DNA of 64,000 nucleotides from Streptomyces coacervatus (GCF_029223485.1 NZ_JARHTP010000013.1:186001-250000); one strand, 5' to 3'; shown: positions 1 to 8,837, numbered from the stretch's first letter. Notes: generated from the sequence alone by a model not told the origin. Numbers and translations: made by a program.

Positions 1-1
1 C

Positions 2-2248
2 ATGTTCGGCACCGGCGAGTGGAGCTACGACAAGGTCAGCTGGCTCACCGACCCCGGCGCGTACTTCGCCGCCTGGGACGAGGTCTACAAGCTCATCAAG
101 GGCAGGATGCCCACCGCCCGCATCGCCGGCCCCAACACCAGCGTCCTGTTCGACCAGGTGAAGGGCTTCCTCACGCACACCCTGGCCGCCGGGACCCTCC
201 CGGACGTGATCACCTGGCACGAGCTGAGCCACCCGGAGGCGGTGCGCGAGAGCGTCGCCAAGTACCGGGCGTGGGAGAAGGACCTGTTCAAGGGCACCGA
301 CCGCGAGGGCACCCAACTCCCGATCAACATCAACGAGTACGCCTTCAACTACCACACCTCCGTCCCCGGCCAGATGATCCAGTGGGTGTCCGCGATCGAG
401 GAGTCAAAGGTGGACGCCGACATCGCGTACTGGAACATCGACGGCAACCTCTCCGACTCGGCGGTGCAGTCGAACCGCGGCAACGGCCAGTGGTGGCTGC
501 TGCACTCGTACGCCTCGATGAGCGGGCACACGGTGACGGTGACGCCGCCGTTCCCCGGCGAGAACTACACCATGCAGGGCGTGGCCACGCTCGACGAGAA
601 GAAGAAGCAGTCCCGGCTGATCTTCGGCGGGTCCGGCGGCAAGGGGCACATCACCTTCGCGGGCGTCCCCAGGAAGATCTTCGGGGATCGGGTGCACGCC
701 TGGGTGCGGGAGATCGAGTGGAGCGGGCAGGTCGGCGACAACTCCGGTCCGAAGCTGCTGTCGGAGACGAATCTGAAGGTCGGTGACGACGGCACCGTGG
801 TCGTCGACTTCGGGGACGGCACGCTGCCGACGCTGAAGGAGTCCTCGGCGTACGAGATCGTCCTCAGCCCGGCCGGGAAGGCGAAGGGCACGCAGTCGCC
901 GCCCGTGCGCTGGCAGGGATCGTACGAGGCGGAGGACGCGGCCCACACCGGGTCCGGCTACTCCAGGAACGGCCCGGAGGGCTCGACCGGCGACGTGTCG
1001 AAGTTCTACACCTCAGGCGGCTACGACGTGGGCGGCCTGCGCACCGGCTCGGACGTCACCCTCGACTTCGGTGTGGACGTGCCCGAGGACGGCACCTACG
1101 ACCTGAGCGTCTTCGCCAACTCCCTGAACACCTACGACAAGGTGAAGGAGCAGGGCCCCACCAACGTCTTCCTGCGGGTGGACGGCAAGACGGACAGCGA
1201 GCAGGAGTTGTATCTGCCGCTCGGCTACAAGTGGGTGGTGTGGGACCACACCGACACCGAGGTCCATCTCAGCAAGGGCAAGCACACCCTGACGCTGGCG
1301 GCGAAGAGCCTCGACGGCAAGCGCGCCACCAAGGGTGACGCGATCGTCGACCGCCTGACCCTGTCCTTGCCGGAGGCGTCGGCGGCCACCCAGGTCTACG
1401 AGGGCGAGCTGGCCTGGACGGGCGGCGGGGCGCGGCCCGTCTACGACCTTCCCGGGCGCGCCGGAACTCCCGCCACCGGCTCGGGCGCGGTCCGGGTTGC
1501 GAAGGACCAGACGGCCACCTTTTGGGTCTACTCCCCCGCCGACCGCGAGGCCACCCTGCGGGTCGACACCCTCGGCGGCGCGGATGCACGGCTCTCCGTC
1601 AACGGGCACGCCGTCCTGCGCCTGTCGAAGGGCAGGCACGCGGTGGCGGTCTCCCTTTCGGGCGGCATCAACAAGGTGACGGTGACCGGTGGTTCGGCCG
1701 CCACCCTCGTCGATCGCCTGACGGTCACGCCCAGCGACGGCACGCTCAGGGCGCGTACGTACGAAGCGCAGGACGCCGAGCTGGCGGGTTCGGCGACGCT
1801 GACCCCGCTGTCCCTGGCGAGCGACGGTACGGCGATCACCGGCATCGGCGGCGACCCGGGCAACGGCAACACCGCGACGTTCACCGTCGCCGCGGACAGG
1901 GCCGGCCTGTACGCGCTGCGCATCCGCTACTCCGACCCGGAGCAGTCCGAGGCCACCCACTACAACCCGGACCCGCTCGCCCGTCACGCCGACATCACCG
2001 TCAACGGCGGCGAGATGCAGCGCGTCGGCTTCCCGCACAGCTTCCATCAGAACAACTTCTGGGAGCTGACCGTCCCGGTCCGGCTCAGGAGCGGGCAGAA
2101 CACGATCGCCTTCCGCTCCGAGGAACTGCCGAACTTCGACGGCACTACCTACGCCTCGGACACCTTCCCCGGGGTGCTGCTCCGCTCCCGCTTCGCGCCG
2201 CTGATCGACCGCATCACCGTCGCGCCGTATGCGCGGGAGGTGCGGTGA
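2..2248 (+). CDS. glycoside hydrolase with CBM35-like modules (5' partial)
   Basis: This is the C-terminal 748 residues of a probably secreted glycoside hydrolase. The gene enters from the left edge, so its signal peptide, the first half of the barrel and the acid/base motif lie outside the window. Residues 1 to about 230 read as the second half of a beta/alpha barrel, with NINEYAF near residue 112 as the likely nucleophile-Glu strand. Three beta-sandwich modules follow at about 305-455, 463-575 and 585-745; the first and third open with YEAED and YEAQD, typical of family 35-like carbohydrate-binding modules. A GH39-like assignment rests on general likeness only. Likely role: extracellular cleavage of plant-derived glycosides. 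It converges on the flavin reductase gene across a strong hairpin. Confidence 0.75.
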   Translation: MFGTGEWSYDKVSWLTDPGAYFAAWDEVYKLIKGRMPTARIAGPNTSVLFDQVKGFLTHTLAAGTLPDVITWHELSHPEAVRESVAKYRAWEKDLFKGTDREGTQLPININEYAFNYHTSVPGQMIQWVSAIEESKVDADIAYWNIDGNLSDSAVQSNRGNGQWWLLHSYASMSGHTVTVTPPFPGENYTMQGVATLDEKKKQSRLIFGGSGGKGHITFAGVPRKIFGDRVHAWVREIEWSGQVGDNSGPKLLSETNLKVGDDGTVVVDFGDGTLPTLKESSAYEIVLSPAGKAKGTQSPPVRWQGSYEAEDAAHTGSGYSRNGPEGSTGDVSKFYTSGGYDVGGLRTGSDVTLDFGVDVPEDGTYDLSVFANSLNTYDKVKEQGPTNVFLRVDGKTDSEQELYLPLGYKWVVWDHTDTEVHLSKGKHTLTLAAKSLDGKRATKGDAIVDRLTLSLPEASAATQVYEGELAWTGGGARPVYDLPGRAGTPATGSGAVRVAKDQTATFWVYSPADREATLRVDTLGGADARLSVNGHAVLRLSKGRHAVAVSLSGGINKVTVTGGSAATLVDRLTVTPSDGTLRARTYEAQDAELAGSATLTPLSLASDGTAITGIGGDPGNGNTATFTVAADRAGLYALRIRYSDPEQSEATHYNPDPLARHADITVNGGEMQRVGFPHSFHQNNFWELTVPVRLRSGQNTIAFRSEELPNFDGTTYASDTFPGVLLRSRFAPLIDRITVAPYAREVR

Positions 2249-2256
2249 GGGTGACC

Positions 2257-2291
2257 GCCCCCGGCGACCGGCAGCAGAGGGCGCCGGGGGC
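2257..2291. terminator. bidirectional hairpin terminator
   Basis: A perfect 10-bp inverted repeat (GCCCCCGGCG / CGCCGGGGGC) with a 15-nt loop lies between the convergent 3' ends of the glycoside hydrolase and flavin reductase genes. It has no clear U-tract, as is usual in Streptomyces. Confidence 0.7.
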
Positions 2292-2295
2292 AGGA

Positions 2296-2799
2296 TCATC
2301 CCAGAGACGTGAGTGCGCCGCCGTCGAAGAACCTGCCCGCGCTGTAGACCATGGGAGGGAGCTCGGTGACGGCGGCGTGCACCACCCGGCAGATGAAGAC
2401 CGTGTGCGTACTGGCCCGCAGCCGCTCGCGAATCTGCACTTCCATCTGCGCGCTGCTCCGAGCGATCAGCGGGCTGCCGAACGGCCCGCTCTCCCAGTCC
2501 AGGTCCTGGAACTTGTCGGCGGCCTTGCCTGCGAACGTGCCGACGACGTCGAGCTGGTCGGTGGAGAGGATGTTGATCGCGAGGTGGTCCGCCCGGAACA
2601 GACAGTCATGGGTGGACGAGGTGTGCTGGACGCACACCATCACCGTGGGAGGGTCGAGCGAGATGCTCGAGAACGCGTTGACGGCCAGCCCCCTGGGCGT
2701 CTCTCCATCCATCGCGGTCACGACCGTGACACCGGTGACGAACTGCCGGTTCACCTGCTTCATCACGTCGATGTCCGGGGTGGAGGCAAGCGCGGCCAT
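2296..2799 (-). CDS. flavin reductase domain protein
   Basis: A 167-residue FMN-binding split-barrel protein of the HpaC/ActVB flavin reductase type, expected to reduce FMN or FAD with NAD(P)H and hand it to a monooxygenase. The N-terminal half has the family pattern GVTVVTA...VNAFSSISLDPPTVMV, and the C-terminal half carries the conserved FICRVVHAA strand. The start at 2799 is chosen because AAGGAG lies 7 nt upstream; an in-frame ATG at 2817 has no such site. It lies 49 nt behind the SnoaL-like gene on the same strand. The luciferase-like monooxygenase at 7010 is a plausible client (inference). Confidence 0.85.
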   Translation of the reverse strand: MAALASTPDIDVMKQVNRQFVTGVTVVTAMDGETPRGLAVNAFSSISLDPPTVMVCVQHTSSTHDCLFRADHLAINILSTDQLDVVGTFAGKAADKFQDLDWESGPFGSPLIARSSAQMEVQIRERLRASTHTVFICRVVHAAVTELPPMVYSAGRFFDGGALTSLG

Positions 2800-2848
2800 G
2801 ACGGTGCTCCTTGTCATCTTGATCGTCAGTTCCGTCCCACGTTGATCG

Positions 2849-3274
2849 TCAGTCCTGTCCCACGCTGATGATGCCCAGCGCCGAGAGCAGCGCCCGGGGA
2901 TCCCATGTCACGTGCTCCTCGACGACCCGGTCGCCCTCGAAGCGGGCGAACGTGGCGCCGCTGATGTCGACGCGCCGCTCGGTGGGTGGGACACCGAGGA
3001 ACGCGTTCGCATGGGTTCCGCTGCTGTGCCAGCGGATCGCGGCCCTGTCACCTTCGACCACGATGTCGTCGATGGTGGTGGTCAGGTCCGGGAACGCCGC
3101 TCGCGTGGAGAGGATCGCCGCCTTGAAGGCGTCCAGGGTCTGCGGCTGCGGCTCTGTCCCGTGGCGTAGGTAGTGCGGGCTCAGCAACGTGTCGAGTGCA
3201 TCGACGTCGCCGTGCCCCCAAGCCTCGGCCCATACCTTCTCGATGAGTTCTCGACGGGCGTCGGTGCGCGCCAT
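2849..3274 (-). CDS. SnoaL-like / NTF2-fold ester cyclase family protein
   Basis: A 141-residue small alpha+beta barrel protein of the SnoaL/ester-cyclase type. Visible marks are the helical opening with VWAEAWGHGDVDALDTLL, the strand HYLRHGTEPQPQTLDAFKAA, and the central RWHSSGTHANAFLGVPPT segment followed by the paired strands. Members act as small hydrolases, isomerases or cyclases, and the substrate cannot be read from the sequence. The start at 3274 is set by AAGGGAGAAG just upstream; in-frame codons further up have no ribosome site. It heads a two-gene transcript with the flavin reductase and diverges from the AA_synth operon across about 280 bp. Confidence 0.8.
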   Translation of the reverse strand: MARTDARRELIEKVWAEAWGHGDVDALDTLLSPHYLRHGTEPQPQTLDAFKAAILSTRAAFPDLTTTIDDIVVEGDRAAIRWHSSGTHANAFLGVPPTERRVDISGATFARFEGDRVVEEHVTWDPRALLSALGIISVGQD

Positions 3275-3552
3275 CTCTTCTCCCTTCACAGGCCCCATGG
3301 CTGGCCCCCCGGCCTCGCGTTGGCATACAAGAAGCAGTAAGGCATGCCACAAGGGGAGCGTCAAGGGATCGAGGGTGCAAGATCGCTTCTCCGACCTCAC
3401 CGGTCGCCAGAAAATGCAGTTCAAGAGCCATATTGCGGCTGCCGCCCCTGGACCATGGAGGGCACACGAAGGCCGTTCGGGCCGGACCCCTTGACCGGTT
3501 TGCACGTGCATGCTTATCGTCCTGTGCCATGCAAGAGAGCTTGGAACACCGC

Positions 3553-4167
3553 ATGGAACACACTGACGAGAGCATCGGTCTCCGCAAGCTCGTGCTCTAC
3601 CGTGATGTCGTCCTCACCGAGGCGGGCGAGGCGCCTGCGCGGCCCGCCTGGCGAGCCAGCGTCGCCGCGGTCATACGCAATCCATGGGTGGCATCCGGTC
3701 CCTCGACCGATCTGTCCCTGGAGCAGGCTCGGATCGCACCGGTGCTCGCGAAGCTGCTGACCGACCGGCTCATCGCTTCCCTGGGCGGTGCGGACGAGAT
3801 CGAGTCGTTCGGCAAGGCCGCCATCGTCGGCACCGCGGGCGAGATCGAGCACGCCGGGGCGTTGATCCACACGCCGTACTTCGGCAATCTGGTGCGAGAG
3901 TTCCTCCAGGGCGAGTCCATCATCTGTTTCGCCGACACGCGTGCCGAGGCCGGAGAGTCGCTGATCATCCCTCTCTGGCACAAGACGCATGCCGCGACGC
4001 GCAGTCACTACCAGACCATCAGTGCCCGGGTGTCCGACGGGCCGCGGGCGGACGAGCTCGTCGTCATCGCGGCCGCGTCGACGGGGCCGCGCCCGCATCC
4101 CCGTATCGGGGACCGTATGACCGACCCCGTCGTCACCACCGAAACCCTGGAGGTTGTGCCCTCATGA
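3553..4167 (+). CDS. AA_synth (DUF1185) family protein, copy 1
   Basis: A 204-residue protein of the so-called amino acid synthesis family (PF06684), whose biochemical role is not well established. Conserved marks are the block AAVIRNPW near residue 40 and FGKAAIVGTAGEIEHAGALI near residue 90. The start at 3553 has GGAAC upstream; an in-frame ATG at 3529 is possible. Its stop overlaps the start of the second family member by ATGA, so the two are translationally coupled and may form a hetero-oligomer (inference). It opens a catabolic operon with a hydrolase, an aldehyde dehydrogenase and a luciferase-like monooxygenase. Confidence 0.8.
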   Translation: MEHTDESIGLRKLVLYRDVVLTEAGEAPARPAWRASVAAVIRNPWVASGPSTDLSLEQARIAPVLAKLLTDRLIASLGGADEIESFGKAAIVGTAGEIEHAGALIHTPYFGNLVREFLQGESIICFADTRAEAGESLIIPLWHKTHAATRSHYQTISARVSDGPRADELVVIAAASTGPRPHPRIGDRMTDPVVTTETLEVVPS

Positions 4168-4715
4168 GCGTCCGCAGGATCGTGACCGTCGTCGAGGAGA
4201 TTCACGCCGAGGGGGGCCGGGAGCTCGACCGTCCGGCCCGGATCGCCGTCGTCGCGGCGGTGATCGAGAATCCCTGGGCCGGCCAGGGCTTCGTCGAGGA
4301 TCTGAACCCCGGCATCGACGCGCACGCCTCCGACCTCGGCGCGCTGCTGGCTCCGGCCGTCCTCGACGCCCTGGAGGCTCCCGCCGAGGCATACGGCAAG
4401 GCGGCCATCGTCGGTCTGGACGGCGAGATCGAGCACGGCTCGGCGCTGATCCACACCCTCAAGTTCGGTGATCACTTCCGCAAGGCGGCCAATGCCGCCA
4501 CCCTGCTGCCCGCGGTCGAGAAGCGAGGGCCGACGGGCGTGGTCTTCGACATCCCGCTGAAGCACATCACCGATGCCACGATCCGTTCGCACCACCAGAG
4601 CTTCGAGGTCCGGATCAGCGACGCCCCGCACCCGAACGAGATCGTCGTCGCGCTTGCCGCGGCCGCTCAGGGGCGCCCCCAGCAGCGCCTGGCGCCGCTC
4701 TCGACCGAACAGTAG
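4164..4715 (+). CDS. AA_synth (DUF1185) family protein, copy 2
   Basis: A 183-residue diverged paralogue of the gene just upstream. It shares the blocks AAVIENPW and YGKAAIVGLDGEIEHGSALI, and ends with a conserved HHQSFEVRISDAPHPNEIVV strand matching the first copy's SDGPRADELVV region. It starts inside the previous stop codon (ATGA) and is followed 6 nt later by the hydrolase. Two different family members side by side suggest a heteromeric complex rather than a simple duplication, since the sequences have clearly separated. Function unknown. Confidence 0.8.
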   Translation: MSVRRIVTVVEEIHAEGGRELDRPARIAVVAAVIENPWAGQGFVEDLNPGIDAHASDLGALLAPAVLDALEAPAEAYGKAAIVGLDGEIEHGSALIHTLKFGDHFRKAANAATLLPAVEKRGPTGVVFDIPLKHITDATIRSHHQSFEVRISDAPHPNEIVVALAAAAQGRPQQRLAPLSTEQ

Positions 4716-4721
4716 GCGCCC

Positions 4722-5453
4722 ATGAGCAAGCCGACCGTGGTCCTGCTGCACGGGGTCGGGCTCGACCACACCATGTGGGAGCCCACCGCCGGGCTCCTGG
4801 CCGACCGCTTCACCGTGATCGCCCCCGACCTGCCGGGCCACGGCACCCGCCCGCCGGTGAGCGACGGGGTGACACTCGCCGACCTGGCCGACGGGGTGGC
4901 CGGTGAGATCGGGGCCGGCTCGCACCTGGTCGGATTCTCGCTGGGGGCGCTGATCGCCCAGCAACTGGCCCTGCACCGGCCCGAGTTGGTGGCCACCCTG
5001 ACCTCGGTCAGCTCGGTGTGCAGGCGCACGGCCGAGGAACGGACCTCCGTCCTGGACCGGCTGCGCACCGCGGAAGCCGACTTCACGGCAAGCGCGGCAG
5101 CATCCCTCAAGCGCTGGTACGACGGCACGGACGTCACCCCCGGCTGGGTGGCCCGCACCGAGGCCACGCTGTTCGCCAATGACGTCGGCTCCTTCCTCGG
5201 CTGCTATCGCGTGTTCGCCACGGCGGACGCCGAACTGGGGCCGGACCTGGGCTCCATCGCCGTACCTGCGCTGGCGGTGACGGGGGAGAACGATCCCGGC
5301 TCCACCCCGGAGATGGCTCGTCGGCTCGCCGCGGCGCTTCCCGACTGCCGGGCGGTGGTCGTCCCCGAGGCTCGTCACATGCTGCCCGTCGAGCGTCCCC
5401 GGGCGCTGGTCGACTCCCTCACCACCTTCCTCGGAGAGTGTGCTCATGTCTGA
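4722..5453 (+). CDS. alpha/beta hydrolase (enol-lactonase-like)
   Basis: A 243-residue single-domain alpha/beta hydrolase. The oxyanion strand is VLLHGVGLDHTMW near residue 5, the nucleophile elbow is LVGFSLGALIA (G-F-S-L-G) near residue 68, the acid lies around GENDPG, and the catalytic His is in EARHMLPVERP near the C-terminus. It resembles 3-oxoadipate enol-lactonases and C-C bond hydrolases. Placed between the AA_synth pair and an aldehyde dehydrogenase, it probably opens a lactone or ester to give a substrate for the next enzyme (inference). Its last 8 nt overlap the dehydrogenase start. Confidence 0.85.
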   Translation: MSKPTVVLLHGVGLDHTMWEPTAGLLADRFTVIAPDLPGHGTRPPVSDGVTLADLADGVAGEIGAGSHLVGFSLGALIAQQLALHRPELVATLTSVSSVCRRTAEERTSVLDRLRTAEADFTASAAASLKRWYDGTDVTPGWVARTEATLFANDVGSFLGCYRVFATADAELGPDLGSIAVPALAVTGENDPGSTPEMARRLAAALPDCRAVVVPEARHMLPVERPRALVDSLTTFLGECAHV

Positions 5454-6933
5454 CCTCACCACGTTGCAGCACTTCATCGGCGGGGCGCGGGTGGAGCCCG
5501 CGTCGGGCGAGTACTTCGAGAGCGCCAACCCGGCCACCCGCGAGATCCTCTACCGGGCCGCGCGCGGCGACGCCGCCGACATGGACCGGGCCGTCGCCGC
5601 CGCGAAGAGCGCCTTCGAGGACCCGCGCTGGCGCGACCTCAGCCAGACGCGCCGGGGCCGCCTGCTGCGCCGCCTCGGTGAGCTGATCGCCGAGAACGCC
5701 GAGGACCTGGCCCGGACGGAGACGCTGGACAACGGCAAACTGCTGCGCGAGATGCGGGGACAGCTGGCCACCCTGCCGGAGTACTACCACTACTACGCGG
5801 GGCTCGCCGACAAGATCCACGGCGACTTCATCCCCACCTCCGACCGCCAGGTGCTGAACTACACGGCCCGGGAGCCGCTGGGCGTCGTAGGAGCGATCAC
5901 GCCCTGGAACTCCCCGCTGACGCTGACCACCAGCAAGCTGGCCCCTGCCCTCTGCGCCGGCAACACGGTTGTGATCAAGCCCTCCGAACACACCTCGGCG
6001 AGCATCCTCAAGCTCGCCGAACTGGCCCTGGCGGCAGGGTTTCCGCCGGGTGCGGTGAACGTCGTCACCGGGTTCGGGGCCGAAGCGGGACAGGCCCTCG
6101 TCGACCACCGCGACCTCGCGAAGATCTCCTTCACCGGCTCCACCGCCACCGGGGCCCGTATCGCGGCGGCGACCGCGAGCCGGTTCATCGACTCCACGCT
6201 CGAACTCGGCGGCAAGTCCCCCAACATCGTCTTCGAGGACGCCGACATCGCGAACGCGGCGATGGGAGTCGTGGCCGGCATCTTCGCCGCCGCCGGACAG
6301 ACCTGCATCGCGGGCAGCCGCGTCTTCGCCCACCGGTCGGTCTACGACGAGTTGCTGGAGCGGGTGGCCGAACGCGCCAAGACCATCCGTATCGGCGACC
6401 CCCTGGACGCCCAGACCGAGCTCGGCCCGCTGGCCTTCGCCGCCCAGCGCGACAAGGTGGCCGGATATGTCGACCTCGGGCGCAGCGAGGGCGCCCGGGT
6501 GCTGACCGGCGGGCAGCCCACCGACGGCGGGCTCGGCGGCTACTTCTACGAGCCCACCATCCTCGTGGACGTCGACAACAGCATGCGCGTCGTACGTGAG
6601 GAGATCTTCGGCCCGGTCCTGGCCGTCATGCCCTTCGACACCGAGGACGAGGTCCTACGGCTGGCCAACGACACCGAGTACGGACTCGCGGCGGGGGTCT
6701 GGACGACGAACCTCGCCCGGGCGCACCGCATGGCGGCGCGGCTCGACGCCGGGACCGTCTGGGTCAACACCTACCGGGCCATGTCCCCCATGTCCCCGCG
6801 GCAGGGCTTCAAGACCAGTGGCGTCGGCGTCGAGCACGGCACCGAGACCATCAAGGAGTACACCCGCCTCAAGAGCGTGTGGATCAACACCAGCGACGAG
6901 CCCGTGGCCGACCCGTTCACCATGCGCAGCTGA
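5446..6933 (+). CDS. aldehyde dehydrogenase
   Basis: A 495-residue NAD(P)-dependent aldehyde dehydrogenase of normal length. The Rossmann segment FTGSTATG, the general base in ELGGKSPNIVF and the catalytic Cys in AAGQTCIAGSR are all intact, as is the late EEIFGPVLAVMPF motif. It oxidises an aldehyde to the acid; the specific substrate is not visible. GGAGAG lies 7 nt before the ATG at 5446, and the start overlaps the hydrolase stop by 8 nt. It is the fourth gene of the operon beginning at 3553. Confidence 0.92.
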   Translation: MSDLTTLQHFIGGARVEPASGEYFESANPATREILYRAARGDAADMDRAVAAAKSAFEDPRWRDLSQTRRGRLLRRLGELIAENAEDLARTETLDNGKLLREMRGQLATLPEYYHYYAGLADKIHGDFIPTSDRQVLNYTAREPLGVVGAITPWNSPLTLTTSKLAPALCAGNTVVIKPSEHTSASILKLAELALAAGFPPGAVNVVTGFGAEAGQALVDHRDLAKISFTGSTATGARIAAATASRFIDSTLELGGKSPNIVFEDADIANAAMGVVAGIFAAAGQTCIAGSRVFAHRSVYDELLERVAERAKTIRIGDPLDAQTELGPLAFAAQRDKVAGYVDLGRSEGARVLTGGQPTDGGLGGYFYEPTILVDVDNSMRVVREEIFGPVLAVMPFDTEDEVLRLANDTEYGLAAGVWTTNLARAHRMAARLDAGTVWVNTYRAMSPMSPRQGFKTSGVGVEHGTETIKEYTRLKSVWINTSDEPVADPFTMRS

Positions 6934-6944
6934 TCGGAGCCGAC

Positions 6945-7013
6945 ATGCCACAGGTCGCCATCACCCTCGCCGAGATGAACGCCGTCGGCCCGCAGGACGA
7001 GGAGCAGTCATGA
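6945..7013 (+). CDS. 22-residue small ORF coupled to LLM gene
   Basis: A short frame (MPQVAITLAEMNAVGPQDEE..) starts 11 nt after the dehydrogenase stop, has CGGAG upstream, and its TGA overlaps the monooxygenase start (ATGA). It could be a leader that couples translation, or the leftover N-terminus of a lost gene; the ITLAEMNAVGPQDE string loosely recalls the opening of OHCU-decarboxylase-type proteins, but that is a weak resemblance. Confidence 0.35.
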   Translation: MPQVAITLAEMNAVGPQDEEQS

Positions 7014-8053
7014 GGTTTTCGTTGTTCGTGCACATGGAGCGCTGGGACGAGGAGGTCAGCCATCGCCAACTCTTCGAGAATCTCGCCGAGTTGACCCTGA
7101 TGGCCGAGGCCGGCGGGTTCGGCACCGTGTGGATCGGCGAGCACCACTCGATGGAGTACACCATCTCCCCCAGCCCGATACCGCTGCTCGCCCACCTGGC
7201 CGCGCAGACCTCGACCATCCGCCTCGGCGCCGGGACCATCGTCGCCCCGTTCTGGCACCCGATCCGAGCCGCCGGTGAGTGCGCGCTGCTCGATGTCATC
7301 AGCAACGGCCGGATGGAGGTGGGGCTCGCCCGGGGCGCCTATCAGTTCGAGTTCGACCGGCTGGCGGGCGGGCTGTCGGCCCGCGACGGCGGGAAGCACC
7401 TGCGCGAGCTGGTGCCCGCCGTCCGGGCGCTCTGGCAGGGCGACTACGCCCATGACGGCGAGATCTGGCAGTTCCCGACGTCGACCAGCGTGCCCAAGCC
7501 GGTGCAGCAGCCCACCCCGCCCATGTGGATCGCCGCCCGCGACCCCGACTCCCACGACTTCGCCGTCGCCCAGGGCTGCAATGTCATGGTCACCCCGTTG
7601 ATGAAGGGGGACGAGGAAGTGACCGATCTGAAGCGGAAGTTCGACACCGCGGTGGCGAACCATCCCGAGGTGCCGCGCCCCGAGCTGATGGTGCTGCGGC
7701 ACACCCATGTCCACTCCCCCGACGAGCCCGACGGATGGCGGCCGGCCGCGGAGGCGATCGGCCGGTTCTACCGCACCTTCGACGCCTGGTTCGGCAACCG
7801 GACCACCCCTCGCAACGGGTTCCTCGACCCCAGCCCCGAGTCGAAGTTCGAAGGCCGCCCCGAGTTCGCACCGGAGGCGCTGCACAGGACGGCGATGATC
7901 GGCACCCCTGCCGAAGTGATCGAACGGCTGCGCAGCTACCAGGAGCTCGGCGTCGACGAGTACAGCTTCTGGATCGACACCAGCCTGCCGCACGAGGAGA
8001 AGCGCAAGTCGCTGGAGCTGTTCATCAAGGAGGTCATACCGGCGTTCCAGTAG
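7010..8053 (+). CDS. LLM class flavin-dependent oxidoreductase
   Basis: A 347-residue bacterial-luciferase-like monooxygenase. It opens MRFSLFVHMERWDE, has the barrel segment GFGTVWIGEHHSMEY, the TIRLGAGTIVAPFWHP strand and the MEVGLARGAYQFEF phosphate-binding region, and closes with SYQELGVDEYSFWID. Members use FMNH2 supplied by a separate reductase; the flavin reductase at 2296-2799 is the obvious local partner (inference). Its start lies inside the stop of the 22-residue frame. It is the last gene of the operon starting at 3553. Confidence 0.88.
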   Translation: MRFSLFVHMERWDEEVSHRQLFENLAELTLMAEAGGFGTVWIGEHHSMEYTISPSPIPLLAHLAAQTSTIRLGAGTIVAPFWHPIRAAGECALLDVISNGRMEVGLARGAYQFEFDRLAGGLSARDGGKHLRELVPAVRALWQGDYAHDGEIWQFPTSTSVPKPVQQPTPPMWIAARDPDSHDFAVAQGCNVMVTPLMKGDEEVTDLKRKFDTAVANHPEVPRPELMVLRHTHVHSPDEPDGWRPAAEAIGRFYRTFDAWFGNRTTPRNGFLDPSPESKFEGRPEFAPEALHRTAMIGTPAEVIERLRSYQELGVDEYSFWIDTSLPHEEKRKSLELFIKEVIPAFQ

Positions 8054-8113
8054 GCCGCCACTGTCCGGCCGAGGTGTCCGGCGGAGGCGTCCCCCGGCCC
8101 GGCCCCGCATCGC

Positions 8114-8127
8114 ATTGGTTGACCAAT
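8114..8127. promoter_or_regulatory. MarR-type operator (site A)
   Basis: ATTGGTTGACCAAT is an inverted repeat (ATTGGT, 2 nt, ACCAAT) 40 nt upstream of the nitroreductase-like gene. A near-identical 14-mer occurs at 9622-9635 in front of the second MarR gene, so both are probably bound by the same regulator. Confidence 0.6.
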
Positions 8128-8166
8128 GATTGGTTGGCAAACTACGTTGCTGGCCAAGGAGGTCAC

Positions 8167-8631
8167 ATGAGCTTCGAGGCATCTTCCGGTACGCGTGGGG
8201 CACGTCAACCCGGGCGCGGCACCAAGTGGTTCAACAAGTGGACCATGAGGCGCATCCGCCGCAAGGGCGGCGGCAAGCTGATGGGCATGGACGCGCTGGT
8301 CCTGACGACCGTCGGCCGCAAGAGCGGTGAGCCGCGCGAGACTCCCGTGGGCTGGTTCCCCGGCAAGGACGGCAGCTGGATCGTCGTGGCGTCGGCGGCC
8401 GGGGCGGCGAAGAACCCGGCCTGGTACTACAACCTCGCCGCCCATCCCGACCGGGTGCAGGTGCAGATCGGAAGCCGCAAGGTGGAGGTCACCGCCGAGC
8501 AGCTCCACGGGGAGGAGCGGGAGGAGGCATGGCGGCAGATCACCGCCGCCGTGCCCCGTTTCGCGCAGTACCAGGTGAAGACCGACCGGGAGCTGCCGAT
8601 CATCCGCCTGGTGCCCCGCTCCCTCAACTGA
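8167..8631 (+). CDS. nitroreductase/deazaflavin-dependent oxidoreductase
   Basis: A 154-residue split-barrel protein of the deazaflavin (F420)-dependent nitroreductase (Ddn-like) family. Marks are the basic N-terminal helix KWFNKWTMRRIRRKGGGK, the strand MDALVLTTVGRKSGEPRETP, and NPAWYYNLAAHPDRVQVQIG, which is the family hallmark. It probably reduces quinones or nitro compounds with F420H2. AAGGAGG lies 6 nt before the ATG at 8167. It stands alone on its transcript, preceded by the ATTGGTTGACCAAT operator, and is followed by the first of the MarR genes. Confidence 0.88.
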   Translation: MSFEASSGTRGARQPGRGTKWFNKWTMRRIRRKGGGKLMGMDALVLTTVGRKSGEPRETPVGWFPGKDGSWIVVASAAGAAKNPAWYYNLAAHPDRVQVQIGSRKVEVTAEQLHGEEREEAWRQITAAVPRFAQYQVKTDRELPIIRLVPRSLN

Positions 8632-8799
8632 TCCATTCTCAGAGCGAGTCGGCGTCGATCTGCATCACCACCGCTATGGGCTCGGTGAAGAACTCCCGGC
8701 TGAAGGTGGCCCCTTGCCAGTTGCCAGCGAGGGCAAAAGAGCCCCTGTCAGTGGCGAGCCGATCGGCCATGTCCGGCAATGCGTGGCGCTGTACCCTTT

Positions 8800-8815
8800 G
8801 TTTGTTCAAACAAAC
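8800..8815. promoter_or_regulatory. inverted repeat upstream of marR copy 1
   Basis: GTTTGTTCAAACAAAC has perfect 7-bp arms (GTTTGTT / AACAAAC) around a 2-nt centre, 23 nt before the MarR start at 8838. Its AT-richness in this GC-rich setting and its place at the promoter suggest an autoregulatory operator. Confidence 0.6.
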
Positions 8816-8837
8816 ACTCAGGCCACGCGAGGAACCC

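Noticed and set aside
404..946. Long open frames antisense to the glycoside hydrolase
   Set aside because: They are Arg/Gly/Pro-rich and follow the GC-skewed third positions of the sense gene; no family resemblance.
5446..6933. Possible betaine-aldehyde dehydrogenase naming
   Set aside because: Context gives no betaine genes, and motifs are general to the superfamily.
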